A stretch of DNA of 44,414 nt from a virus. Positions 9,079 through 16,996 of this stretch are shown piece by piece. The notes under the pieces were generated by a model. The model saw only the letters and a list, made by a program, of their open reading frames with translations. It was not told the origin of the DNA and did no database searches. The stretch is taken from positions 1 to 44,414 of IMG/VR virus record IMGVR_UViG_3300036860_000262, one strand, 5' to 3'. The position numbers were made by a program, and so were the translations under genes. Every line of letters starts with the position of its first letter. Position 1 is the stretch's first letter.

Positions 9079-12000
9079 TCAGCGCCCCGTGATCCAGTCG
9101 GGCTCAGTGTCGGTCGGCCGTTGCCGCTCCTGCTCGTTGGCGTGCAGCACCTTGTCCTGCGGCAGCAGGTCGCGGTATTTCGCGAGCAGCGCGTCGGCGT
9201 CCTTCTGATCTTTCCCGAGCGGCTTCGCGATCGCCGCCGCCAGGCGATAGATCAGGCACTGCCGGAACACCGCGTCCGTCACGCGGCCCGGGCACGGCAC
9301 GCGTCGGAGGTATTCGACCCGCACCGGATCGGCCGCCTGCAGGAACTCCGCGGGCTCGTTCGTGTAGAGCAGGTCACGCGGCGTGTCGTCCTGCAGCACC
9401 TGGAACGCGATCGGCGTGAACGACGACTGCCGCGCGCGGCCGCCGGTGACGTCGAGCACGCGCAGGACGCGCAGGCAATCCGCCGGCAGCGCGTAGCTGT
9501 AGGTCCAGTCAGGATTGACCGGAGCGTCGGCCGTGCCGGCGACGAGCGTCAGCCCGGCGCTCGCGCTGTAGGTGCGCGCAAAGTTCCACGCGTACGCCCG
9601 CAGCACCGCGTCGACGATCGTCTTGTAGACCAGCCGGCACGTGAAGGCCTCCTGCGACGTGTCCGTCGACAGGTCGGCGAGCTGCACCGTGATGCCCGCT
9701 TCACTGAGCGCCAGGTTGCAGAGGCGCGTCGAGCTCGCGACGCAGTCCGCCGCGATGTCGGTGGTCAGGTCGCCCGGGTCGAGCGGGTTCGGTTCCGCCG
9801 GCTCCTCGACGTCGGGGTCGATCGTCGTCGGTTCGGTCCAGCCGGCCGGCTTGCGTGAATCAGCCGGGACCGGCACGAGCTCGGTGTTGATCGACCACCC
9901 GTTATTGCCCGCGGTCGCCGAGCCGTAGAACCCGAAGTACTGGTAGACCACGCCGTTCGCGTTGAGCGCCGTGCCGACCGTGAACGCGTCGACGCCGCCG
10001 GCGGTGAGGCCGAGCGTGGCATCGTTGGCGCCGCTCGAGGGGTTCTCGCTGTTGGTCCCGGTGTGACTCGGATCGCGGTGGCGCACGTTGCCCGAGCCGA
10101 CGCCGCCGACGATCGCCCACATGGGGCGCAGGCCCGTCGCGCCAATCGTGATCGTGCGGCTCCCGGACCCGTCGCCGGTGTAGGTGCCCTTGAACCACAC
10201 CTTGGCCTGGTCGGCGTAGCTGTTGCCGTCGTTCGTGCGGAACAAGAGAAACGGGTAGTTCGTGACGCTGTTGAAGAACGCGCTCGCGAGCGTCAGCAGC
10301 CCCGTGCCGAAGGTGATCGAGGCCGCGATCGTGGTCGCGCCAGAGATCAACGACATCGCGTCGGCGGCGTGCGCGGCTCCTTTCCAGTGCACGGCGTCCG
10401 TCGTGGTCGTGTCGTAGTTCTCGCGCCAGACGAGCGCGAACTCGGCGAGGAAGTCGACGTCGTCGAGCAGATGCGTCTGCGGCGCGTTGAGTGAGGTGCC
10501 GAGCGCGACGCCCGCGCGCGAGTAGCGCGCCGCGGGATCACAGAACGCGATGTACTGGTAGGTGGTGCCCGTCACGTTGTACTGCGCGCCGGCGCCGCCC
10601 AGGCGCACGCGGAACTGCATCTGCTGATCCGCGTTCGGGTCCGCCTGCGTGTACGTCAGGTCCTGATCGACGTCCGCAATGCCGATCTCGAAGGAGATGC
10701 CCTGGTTGTGCGAGATGTGTGACCCAAGCAGCGACGACCACACGAGCGGGCCGCCGGCCGACCCCGTCAGCGGCCGAATCAGGAGCAGGATCGGCGGCGC
10801 CTTGAACGTGATGTCCTGCCCGAGACTGTTGCCGGCGTACGTCCCGCCGACGATGATGACGGGCCCGATCGGCAGCGCCTGCATCGCCCACGGGGTGTAC
10901 GGCACCCACGCGCTATGCACGCCCCCGACCGGCTGCGGCGGCACGGGATCCGCGTCGGCCTCGGGGTCCTCGTTCGGAAAGACATCTTCCTCGCCGAACG
11001 TGCCGATCACTTCGACCGTCCCGACGAGGACCGCGAGGGTTGCCAGCGTCGCGTCCGCGGCTTTGGTGAATCGGAGCTCGACGCCGGTGCCGGCGGGAAT
11101 CGGCGCCGTCAACGCCGCCGGCGCGTAGATCACGCCCTTCCAAGCGAGCGTGCCCGTTTCGACGATCGTCGTGTCGACGGGTGCGCCGGCGCCGATCTTG
11201 TAGCCAAGCGCCCCGTTGACCACGCCCGCGCGTTTCGTGTAGGCATTGACCTGCAGGCCCACCCACCCGATCGCGCCCGGGAGCGCCTCGACCTGGCGCG
11301 GCACGTCCGTCGTCACGGCCGCCAGGGCGCCGCTCGTGCTGCTCGTGATGCCGGCAAACGCGATCCCGTCCGGGCGCTGCATCAGCACGCGGAAATCGCC
11401 TGTCCAGTTGCCCGAGTGACTCGACGCGAACGCGTTCGCCTTCAGGCGCACCAGACGCGAGCCGTGAATCCAGTCGATCGGGTCCGTCAGCCGGCGCCAG
11501 AACAGCGGCTCGAGGCCGGGGACGTGATTGGTGCCGTTCTGCAGCGCCTTGTAGCGCACGCCGGCGGCCGTCTTGACGACGTCGCCGGTGACGTAGGCGG
11601 TGATGCTGCTCCAGGTCGGCACCGCCGGGTCCTTGGTCGACGGGATCTTCGCGATGATGTAGTTGTCGAACGCGAGCGTGCCCGAGGTCGCGACCGCCTG
11701 CTCTTTGCCGATGCGCGACTCCGAGTGATAGCGGTTGCCGAGCACGCCGCCGGCGGCCCGCGAGCCCGCGCACAGGAGCGTGTGATTGAGATAGACCGAG
11801 CAGGTGATCAGGTCGTTGGTGCCGTCGACATCGAAGACCACGTCGACCAGGTACCGCTGCCCCACGACGAGCGTCGCGAACGTGCCCTGCAGCGTGTTCA
11901 CCGCCAGGGCCGACCAGTTGCGGAAAGCGATCTGCAGCGACGGGAGGACCTCGATTGAAAAGCCGGTGCCGTTGGTCGAGAAATTGAACCCGCGCCAGAG

Positions 12001-12705
12001 GCCGACGGCATCGCTCGGCGCGGCGCCGACCACCGTGAAGTAGAAGCGCTCCCAGTGCCCGCGCTGTGCGAGGGTCGAGAGCGCATACGCGGTGTACTGC
12101 GTGCCCGTGCCCGTCGCGCCGGTCGACCCCGCGTAGCCGTCGATGCCCGACGCGCCGCCGCGCGAGATGAGCAGGCTGTTAGCCGCCGACGCCAGGCCCT
12201 CGAGCGGATCGCCGGCGTTGCTCAGATCCCAGCCGGTCAGCGCGACGCGCTGCGGAATCAGCGCCGGTTCCGTTTCCTCGACGACGCCGGACGGGGGCAG
12301 GCTCTCGGGCAGCGGCGAGTAGGCGACCTGCGCGACCCAGTAGAACTTGGTGTTCGAGCCGAAGATCCACCAGCCGCTCGAGCGCGTGAACGTCGCGACG
12401 TCGCGCGGGAACGTGTTGCTCGTGGTGAGCCACGGGCTCGTGATGTAGCCGGCGCCGGTCGTCGGGACCGGATCGCCGACTTCCAGAATAGGGAGCGCTG
12501 GCGGATACGCCGCGGCGTCGATCGCGAACTCAATCGCGGCGCCCTCGGGCGCCCGCAGAATCCCGATCTTGCCGCCGCCCGGGTACACGAGCACCGCGCC
12601 GGTGAGCGTCGTCGGGGTCAGCGACGCCAGATCGGCGGCGAGCTGCTCCGCGAGCGCGCGGTCGCGCAGGTGGATCGTGTATTCGAGAATCTGCGTCTTC
12701 GCCAT
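9079..12705 (-). CDS. Tail protein: lectin-like N-terminal part fused to head-tail adaptor domain
   Basis: 1,208 residues. Residues from about 984 to the end form a complete podovirus head-tail adaptor (gp4/gp11-like). Visible marks are STRLCNLALSEAG, a Tyr and Leu-rich helix, AYAWNFART, then SYALPADCLRVLRV and a C-terminal FRQCLIYRLAAAIAKPL. This domain is normally a separate protein of about 200 residues that starts at the first motif. Here about 983 residues precede it without a stop or an internal start codon near the junction. The front part is beta-rich and holds a jelly-roll/LamG-like region (about 160-350), a CBM5/12-like module (SSITAYVTGDVV ... YKALQNGTN ... LFWRRL) and further beta domains. 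These suggest surface or polysaccharide binding. Both halves likely sit at the tail. Confidence 0.8.
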   Translation of the reverse strand: MAKTQILEYTIHLRDRALAEQLAADLASLTPTTLTGAVLVYPGGGKIGILRAPEGAAIEFAIDAAAYPPALPILEVGDPVPTTGAGYITSPWLTTSNTFPRDVATFTRSSGWWIFGSNTKFYWVAQVAYSPLPESLPPSGVVEETEPALIPQRVALTGWDLSNAGDPLEGLASAANSLLISRGGASGIDGYAGSTGATGTGTQYTAYALSTLAQRGHWERFYFTVVGAAPSDAVGLWRGFNFSTNGTGFSIEVLPSLQIAFRNWSALAVNTLQGTFATLVVGQRYLVDVVFDVDGTNDLITCSVYLNHTLLCAGSRAAGGVLGNRYHSESRIGKEQAVATSGTLAFDNYIIAKIPSTKDPAVPTWSSITAYVTGDVVKTAAGVRYKALQNGTNHVPGLEPLFWRRLTDPIDWIHGSRLVRLKANAFASSHSGNWTGDFRVLMQRPDGIAFAGITSSTSGALAAVTTDVPRQVEALPGAIGWVGLQVNAYTKRAGVVNGALGYKIGAGAPVDTTIVETGTLAWKGVIYAPAALTAPIPAGTGVELRFTKAADATLATLAVLVGTVEVIGTFGEEDVFPNEDPEADADPVPPQPVGGVHSAWVPYTPWAMQALPIGPVIIVGGTYAGNSLGQDITFKAPPILLLIRPLTGSAGGPLVWSSLLGSHISHNQGISFEIGIADVDQDLTYTQADPNADQQMQFRVRLGGAGAQYNVTGTTYQYIAFCDPAARYSRAGVALGTSLNAPQTHLLDDVDFLAEFALVWRENYDTTTTDAVHWKGAAHAADAMSLISGATTIAASITFGTGLLTLASAFFNSVTNYPFLLFRTNDGNSYADQAKVWFKGTYTGDGSGSRTITIGATGLRPMWAIVGGVGSGNVRHRDPSHTGTNSENPSSGANDATLGLTAGGVDAFTVGTALNANGVVYQYFGFYGSATAGNNGWSINTELVPVPADSRKPAGWTEPTTIDPDVEEPAEPNPLDPGDLTTDIAADCVASSTRLCNLALSEAGITVQLADLSTDTSQEAFTCRLVYKTIVDAVLRAYAWNFARTYSASAGLTLVAGTADAPVNPDWTYSYALPADCLRVLRVLDVTGGRARQSSFTPIAFQVLQDDTPRDLLYTNEPAEFLQAADPVRVEYLRRVPCPGRVTDAVFRQCLIYRLAAAIAKPLGKDQKDADALLAKYRDLLPQDKVLHANEQERQRPTDTEPDWITGR

Positions 12706-12714
12706 GCGTCGCCC

Positions 12715-13161
12715 TCAGCGTCGAATGCCGGTCAGGTACGGCGCGCGCGGCGCCAGCACCGGATCAACGACGGACAAGAGAAAAGGGGGCGACGCTGGAC
12801 TCTCCTGCACCAGCCCGTCGAGACTGCGGTTGTAGACCTTGAGGGTCACCGTGTAGGTGCCTTTGGCGAACTGGCCGATCGCGGCGCTGTACTGCACCCA
12901 TCCGGCCGCGTTGGGCGTCGGGGTCACCAGCACGACGGGCCCGAGCGGGGTGGGCTGGCCGCCGTTGATGATGATGGACACCGACTCGATCCGATCGCTG
13001 AGGAACGCGCAGAAGTACGCCGTTTGCGGCGCGCCGGTTTGCACCGTGCCGCCCGACGGCGCCGCCACGTCGCAGGGGTGCGACTGCGCGGACACGCTCG
13101 GCGCGAAGATCACATGTAGGGCCAGCGTGAGCAGCAACCCCACCAAACGAGACACTTTCAT
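12715..13161 (-). CDS. Secreted Ig-like small protein in the virion operon
   Basis: 148 residues. The ATG at 13161 follows GAGGAGTGACGTCA. It begins with a clear Sec signal peptide (positively charged start, LLLTLALHVIFA, cleavage after SVSA). The mature part has two cysteines and an Ig/fibronectin-like beta pattern (IESVSIIINGG ... GTYTVTLKVYNRS). Virion proteins normally lack signal peptides, so this product probably goes to the periplasm or cell surface of the infected cell. A possible role is superinfection exclusion or envelope modification late in infection. That is inference, and I do not recognise a named family. Confidence 0.75.
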   Translation of the reverse strand: MKVSRLVGLLLTLALHVIFAPSVSAQSHPCDVAAPSGGTVQTGAPQTAYFCAFLSDRIESVSIIINGGQPTPLGPVVLVTPTPNAAGWVQYSAAIGQFAKGTYTVTLKVYNRSLDGLVQESPASPPFLLSVVDPVLAPRAPYLTGIRR

Positions 13162-13218
13162 TGACGTCACTCCTCGAGAAACCGAATTGCGCGACACGAG
13201 AGCGCGACGGCTCTCGAC

Positions 13219-13713
13219 TTAGATGCCGTCGTCCGTGTTCGCGCCCGTCTCGAGCGCGCCGGAGCTCTGCGATCGCCGACCAGCGCCCTGGCGCGGGTTC
13301 TTCAGCACGACGCCGGCGCTGCCGCGCGTCTTCGGTGACGCCTCGCGCGCGAGCTCCAGGTCGTCCTTCTCGTTCGCGTCCACGGGTTCCATCCACGTGC
13401 CGATCACTTCGCCGGCCGGCAGCGTGAACGTCCGACCGGGTCGCACGCGTTGCCCGCGGAAGAATCCGAGCTGCTGGCTCACGTTGCGCACGCGGATCGC
13501 TGTCGTCGTGCGGACGTGCTTGCCGTCCCGCACGGTGTGCAGCGCGGTGCTCCGCAGCGCCTGCACGTCGGCCGACGACGGCCGATCGGGTGCCGGCGTC
13601 GCCGGCGTCGAGGCCTGCGCGCTCGCGGCGTCGCCCATGTCGGCGATCCCGGGCCCGGGCGCGTGCGGCGCGCTCGGCGCGGAGGCTTCTCTCTCTTGAT
13701 TGCGTGGTCCCAT
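13219..13713 (-). CDS. Unknown virion-region protein, 164 residues
   Basis: The ATG follows GAGGAGTGACCGTCG. The first 50 residues are low in structure and rich in Ala, Pro and Ser. A compact beta segment follows (RTTTAIRVRNVSQQLGFFRGQRVRPG, then FTLPAGEVIGTW), and the tail is charged. The gene sits between the cement protein and the secreted protein and uses the same strong type of ribosome site as the capsid genes. A minor structural or decoration role is plausible. I recognise no family. Confidence 0.75.
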   Translation of the reverse strand: MGPRNQEREASAPSAPHAPGPGIADMGDAASAQASTPATPAPDRPSSADVQALRSTALHTVRDGKHVRTTTAIRVRNVSQQLGFFRGQRVRPGRTFTLPAGEVIGTWMEPVDANEKDDLELAREASPKTRGSAGVVLKNPRQGAGRRSQSSGALETGANTDDGI

Positions 13714-13787
13714 CGACGGTCACTCCTCAACACGTGGGAGACGCGAGCTCGAGCCGCCCACCATGAGCGGCTCGAGCTCGACGTCGA

Positions 13788-14234
13788 CTAGATCGCGTCC
13801 GGCAGCGCCTTCCACTGCTTCGGGTCGTGCGTCAGGAACGCGTTCGCCTTGCCGCCGGTGAGGACGGAGGTCGTGACGTTCGAGATGACGCCGAGGAAGC
13901 GCTCGTACGCCGGCTGCTCGCCCGGCAGCGGGACGACGATGGTGAAGCCGGCGACCAGCGTCGCCTTCGGGAAGGCGAACGACTTGTAGTGCTGCGTCGC
14001 CGTGCCGTCCACCGCGATCGCGGCCTGCGCGTCCGAGACGAGCTCGAACGAGACTTCGGCCGCGCCGGCGGATGTGACGGCGGTGTCGATCTGGATCACC
14101 AGATACAACGGGAGGGGCGGCGAGCTGGCATTGCGCGCAATGCCCAGGTCGTACACGTCGCCAAGCAGCGAGCGTCCCGTTGCCGTCGGGATCGTCGTGG
14201 CGTCTGCGAACTCTGTTCGTTCGTCGAGAATCAT
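13788..14234 (-). CDS. Capsid cement protein, Bbp16-like
   Basis: 148 residues, starting MILDERTEFADATTIPTATG. The ATG at 14234 has AAGGAGACAGGACCC in front, so I prefer it to a longer upstream start. The opening (Met-Ile-Leu-Asp, acidic residues, Phe-Ala/Ser-Asp-Ala), an Asp-Leu-Gly, PLYLVIQIDTAVTSAGAAEVSF and a C-terminal R-F-L-G-V-I segment match the Bbp16 family. That family's member in phage BPP-1 bridges capsomers on the outside of the shell. It lies directly downstream of the capsid gene, the same order as in BPP-1. Expected to be made in amounts equal to the capsid protein. Confidence 0.75.
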   Translation of the reverse strand: MILDERTEFADATTIPTATGRSLLGDVYDLGIARNASSPPLPLYLVIQIDTAVTSAGAAEVSFELVSDAQAAIAVDGTATQHYKSFAFPKATLVAGFTIVVPLPGEQPAYERFLGVISNVTTSVLTGGKANAFLTHDPKQWKALPDAI

Positions 14235-14323
14235 GGGTCCTGTCTCCTTGAAAAAAGTCGGTGGCGCGTCACACGCGCGCGCCACCGTTCAACACTTGGG
14301 TGCACACCGGCACGTGAAACGAC

Positions 14324-15325
14324 CTAAGGGACGAGCGCCTCGTTGTTGACGAGGCCGTCGCAGCGTCGAACCGGGACGCCGTCGAACGTCATCACGTGCT
14401 TGCCGGCCACCTGCTCCATCTGCAACGTGGAGCTCGCGACCTTGTTGGTGATCTGGCGACGGAGGAAGGACTTGACCGTGCGGTTCGCGTAGAACGCGGG
14501 CTTGCCCATGTTCAGCGACTGCACGAGCTCGAGCGCCTGGGTCATCAGGTCGATCAGGTCCGCGCCGGTCGCGCCGGTCTTGGTGAGGTCGGACAGATCG
14601 ATGTTCGCGACGCGCACGACGTAGCGCCAGTCGCGCACCGTGAGGCCGCAGTCCCACCGGTAGTGGGTGCGGTACGCCTCCATGCGGCCGCCGTTGCCAT
14701 CGACGTTCTCGATGGTCACCTGGCCCTTGTCGTTCATCTGGAAGCCGCCCACGGAGCCCTTCGGGTAGATCCCGTGCACCGTGTTCTCGCCCCAGACCAC
14801 GAGCCAGACCGACGTGTTGTCGGCGCCCGCGCCGCCGGCCTTGATGATGTTCTGCGCGTTCTCGACGCCCGACGTGGTGTTGAAGCGCGGCGCCAGGCCG
14901 GTGAAGGCCTCGGGCTCCGTGTCTTCGTTCGCGTAGAACAGCGAGCTGACGATCTCCTGGTTGAAGCCCTCGAGGATCGGGCGGTTCTCCGAGAGGCGGA
15001 ACGCCGCGCTGTTGCCGTTCAGATCGGCGAGCGCCTTGTCGACCTCCGCGTAGTTCTCGCACATGCCGCACGAGTCGGTGACCTTCACCGACGTGCTCTT
15101 CGTGGGCTGGACGCCGCCGTACAACTTGCGCCAGGTCGGCGCCGGGATCCCCGTGCGCACCGTGGTCTGGTGCCCGGTGAGCAGGTTGCCCTCGATCATC
15201 ACGAAGTCGTCGAGGACCTCGTTGGTCTGATTGAGGATCTCGATGATCGCGGCGATCTTGTTGTCCGGGCCGAGCACCTGCGCCAGGTCCAGCAGCGTCG
15301 GGTGAATCGACGAAAGGGTTGCCAT
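14324..15325 (-). CDS. Major capsid protein, BPP-1-like
   Basis: 333 residues. A strong AAGGAGATACGCG site precedes the ATG. The sequence (MATLSSIHPTLLDLAQ, an E-x-L-N-Q-T-N-E-V-L-D-D motif, then GNLLTGHQTTVRTGIPAPTWRKLYGGVQP, read as overlapping pieces) is typical of the capsid family found in BPP-1-like podoviruses. The BPP-1 capsid protein has a rearranged HK97-type fold. There is no N-terminal delta domain or adjacent protease gene, so assembly probably relies on the separate scaffold gene upstream. The cement-protein gene follows after a gap of about 90 bases. Confidence 0.85.
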   Translation of the reverse strand: MATLSSIHPTLLDLAQVLGPDNKIAAIIEILNQTNEVLDDFVMIEGNLLTGHQTTVRTGIPAPTWRKLYGGVQPTKSTSVKVTDSCGMCENYAEVDKALADLNGNSAAFRLSENRPILEGFNQEIVSSLFYANEDTEPEAFTGLAPRFNTTSGVENAQNIIKAGGAGADNTSVWLVVWGENTVHGIYPKGSVGGFQMNDKGQVTIENVDGNGGRMEAYRTHYRWDCGLTVRDWRYVVRVANIDLSDLTKTGATGADLIDLMTQALELVQSLNMGKPAFYANRTVKSFLRRQITNKVASSTLQMEQVAGKHVMTFDGVPVRRCDGLVNNEALVP

Positions 15326-15358
15326 CGCGTATCTCCTTGGGGCGAGGCCTCAGCGCGC

Positions 15359-16105
15359 CTACGAGCCGCCGAACAGGACCTCGGCGTGCGACTTGCGCGC
15401 GCCTCCGCCTGCTCCGGCACCGCCGGCGCCTGGTTGGTCTTCGCCCATCGCTTTGCCAATGCGGGCCAGCAACTTCGCCAGAGGCGGGTAGTTGCCGTAG
15501 CCGCTTTTGATGAGTGCCGTGCGGAGTGCTTTGCCTTCGGGTGTGCTCTCGGGCAGGAAGCGATCGAGCGCGCGTTTGCCATCGAGCTGCGCGCGTTCGA
15601 GGTTGGCTCCGCCTATTTCGGTGTCTGCCTCGAGCTCGGTGCGGAAGCGCTGCGACTGCGCGCTCAGGTCGTCACTCATTTGTTTGAGCGCGGCCTGCGC
15701 GGCGTCCTGCGACCACTTGTTCGTCTTCGCGATCGCGGTGATCGCGTCGATGTCGGTGGCGTCGAGGGTCGAGCCGTCCGGGAGTGTGAGCTCGTAGCGC
15801 GCCGGGGCGGCCGCGGCCGCGGCGGCTGCCGCGGCTGCTGCTGCGTCCGAGGCACTGGCCGCCTGACCTGCGCCGGCACCACCGGGCGGGTTCGCTGCCG
15901 CTGCTCCTGCAGCTGCGGCGGCGGCCGCGGCTGCTGCGTCGGCACCAGGTGCTGCAGCGGCCGCGGCGGCTGCCGCCTGCGCTGCTGCATCTGGTGCGCC
16001 TGCGGCCGCCTGGCCCGGTGCGGCTCCACCGCCCGGGCTCGCTGCCGCTCCTGCCGCCGCGTCCGCGTTCATCAACAGACCCGCCGGCGTGTGTGGAAAT
16101 CGCAT
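15359..16105 (-). CDS. Putative head scaffolding protein, Ala-rich
   Basis: 248 residues from the ATG at 16105. An ATG at 16072 is possible, and neither has a strong ribosome site. The N-terminal half is almost pure Ala with Gly and Pro. The C-terminal half is helical and acidic (TDIDAITAIAKTNKW ... ELEADTEIGGANLERAQLDG) and ends in a basic, Gly-rich tail. Position between the Bbp19-like gene group and the capsid gene, together with helical charged composition, is typical of podovirus scaffolds. A hairpin with a T-run sits just upstream of the start. Confidence 0.65.
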   Translation of the reverse strand: MRFPHTPAGLLMNADAAAGAAASPGGGAAPGQAAAGAPDAAAQAAAAAAAAAPGADAAAAAAAAAAGAAAANPPGGAGAGQAASASDAAAAAAAAAAAAAPARYELTLPDGSTLDATDIDAITAIAKTNKWSQDAAQAALKQMSDDLSAQSQRFRTELEADTEIGGANLERAQLDGKRALDRFLPESTPEGKALRTALIKSGYGNYPPLAKLLARIGKAMGEDQPGAGGAGAGGGARKSHAEVLFGGS

Positions 16106-16130
16106 CGCGTCTCGCTTTCGTTCGGCCAAC

Positions 16131-16170
16131 AAAAAAGGCCCGCCCCCGCCGTGCACGGGAACGGGCCTTC
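16131..16170 (-). terminator. Rho-independent terminator-like hairpin before the scaffold gene
   Basis: On the minus strand AAGGCCCG and CGGGCCTT form an 8-bp stem around a GC-rich loop and are followed directly by six T residues. This is a textbook intrinsic terminator shape. It lies after the 16235-16465 gene and only about 25 bases before the scaffold start. It should end or attenuate transcripts from the portal side, unless antitermination or mRNA processing is at work. Confidence 0.7.
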
Positions 16171-16234
16171 TCTTTGCGTTGGCTGGCAGCCACCGGGGAT
16201 CAGCCGGGCCGCCAAGGTTGTCGACGCCTCGCGT

Positions 16235-16465
16235 CTACGAGGCTCGTGTGCTCACGTTGATTCGCACCGTCTTCTGTCGCACCATCGCGCGCAGCGCGAC
16301 CTCGTCGCCCTTGCGCTGCGGGTGCTTCCATGCGTCGTGCGCGTCGGCCGCCGACAGCAACCGGCGCTCACCGAGCGCGGAGAAGGGGTGTCCGCAGTCG
16401 ACGCAGTGCCCGACGAGCACCTTCACGTCCCGCTGTTCGACTCGCCGTTCTCTCGCGTCGTCCAC
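16235..16465 (-). CDS. Small zinc-ribbon protein
   Basis: 76 residues. ATG follows GAGGGCGAC. It contains one CxxC knuckle (HCVDCGHPFS) plus two downstream histidines (DAHDAWKHP) that could complete a metal site. The rest is short and basic. It overlaps the end of the Bbp19-like gene by 43 bases. A small conserved protein of this kind often lies beside the portal in phage genomes. Its function is unknown. Confidence 0.7.
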   Translation of the reverse strand: MDDARERRVEQRDVKVLVGHCVDCGHPFSALGERRLLSAADAHDAWKHPQRKGDEVALRAMVRQKTVRINVSTRAS

Positions 16466-16815
16466 GTCGCCCTCATTGCGTCGGCCTCGAGCCGCTCGGC
16501 CTCGCCGCGCTGCTGCGCCTCGTTCTGCATCTGCAGATAGAGCTCACGGTGCGGCATCACGTCGGTCGCCATCCACTTGCAGCACAGGTTATGGAGCGCC
16601 GCCTGCGCGTACACTTGCTCGACCGACCCGACGATCGCGTGCAGGTAGCCGAGCTCCGCGAGGATCACCTCGAAGAGCAGCTCGCGGCCCTCGCGCTTCG
16701 CCATCAGCCAGCGCCACAGCTCGCGACGTCTGGCCGCCCGCTGCTTGGCTTTCCGGTCGGCGAACGCGAGCTGCTCGGCGTCGATCGCGCTGTCCTGGCC
16801 GACGTCACCGTCCAC
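16423..16815 (-). CDS. Bbp19-like capsid-region protein
   Basis: 130 residues. The central pattern ELWRWLMAKREGRELLFEVI, followed by a helix and then PHRELYLQMQNEAQQRGE, matches the small Bbp19 family of BPP-1-like phages. In those phages the gene lies between portal and scaffold, as here. The family has no proven function. It is mostly helical, with two adjacent cysteines (LCCKW). It overlaps its upstream neighbour by 11 bases. Confidence 0.65.
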   Translation of the reverse strand: MDGDVGQDSAIDAEQLAFADRKAKQRAARRRELWRWLMAKREGRELLFEVILAELGYLHAIVGSVEQVYAQAALHNLCCKWMATDVMPHRELYLQMQNEAQQRGEAERLEADAMRATWTTRENGESNSGT

Positions 16816-16996
16816 GTGTCCCCCTGGTCTGCCGCCACCGCACGATCGCGCTTTCCTGCTCCGCTCGAATCTCGGCTTCGAGCCGCCCGTGCCAGTGCCG
16901 CTCGTGCGCCAGGCGCCGCGCGAGCTCGCGTTCCCAGTCGCTCACGACGGGCTGGCCGTCGTTCTCGGGCTTCCACCCGCGCGGCGCCCGCAGCAT
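16805..16996 (-). CDS. Small basic protein downstream of portal
   Basis: 63 residues. The ATG overlaps the portal stop (TGATG), implying coupled translation. Composition is Arg-, Trp- and Glu-rich with one predicted helix (DWERELARRLAHERHWHGRLEAEI). I recognise no domain. Its tight linkage suggests a structural or assembly accessory of the portal. Confidence 0.6.
   Translation of the reverse strand: MLRAPRGWKPENDGQPVVSDWERELARRLAHERHWHGRLEAEIRAEQESAIVRWRQTRGTRGR

Noticed and set aside
6833-9208. 791-codon plus-strand open frame
   Set aside because: Antisense shadow of the tail nozzle gene.
9079-16105. Search for a BPP-1-like reverse transcriptase and template/variable repeats
   Set aside because: No reverse transcriptase motif was seen in any gene product, and no repeated segment with adenine-specific differences was noticed.
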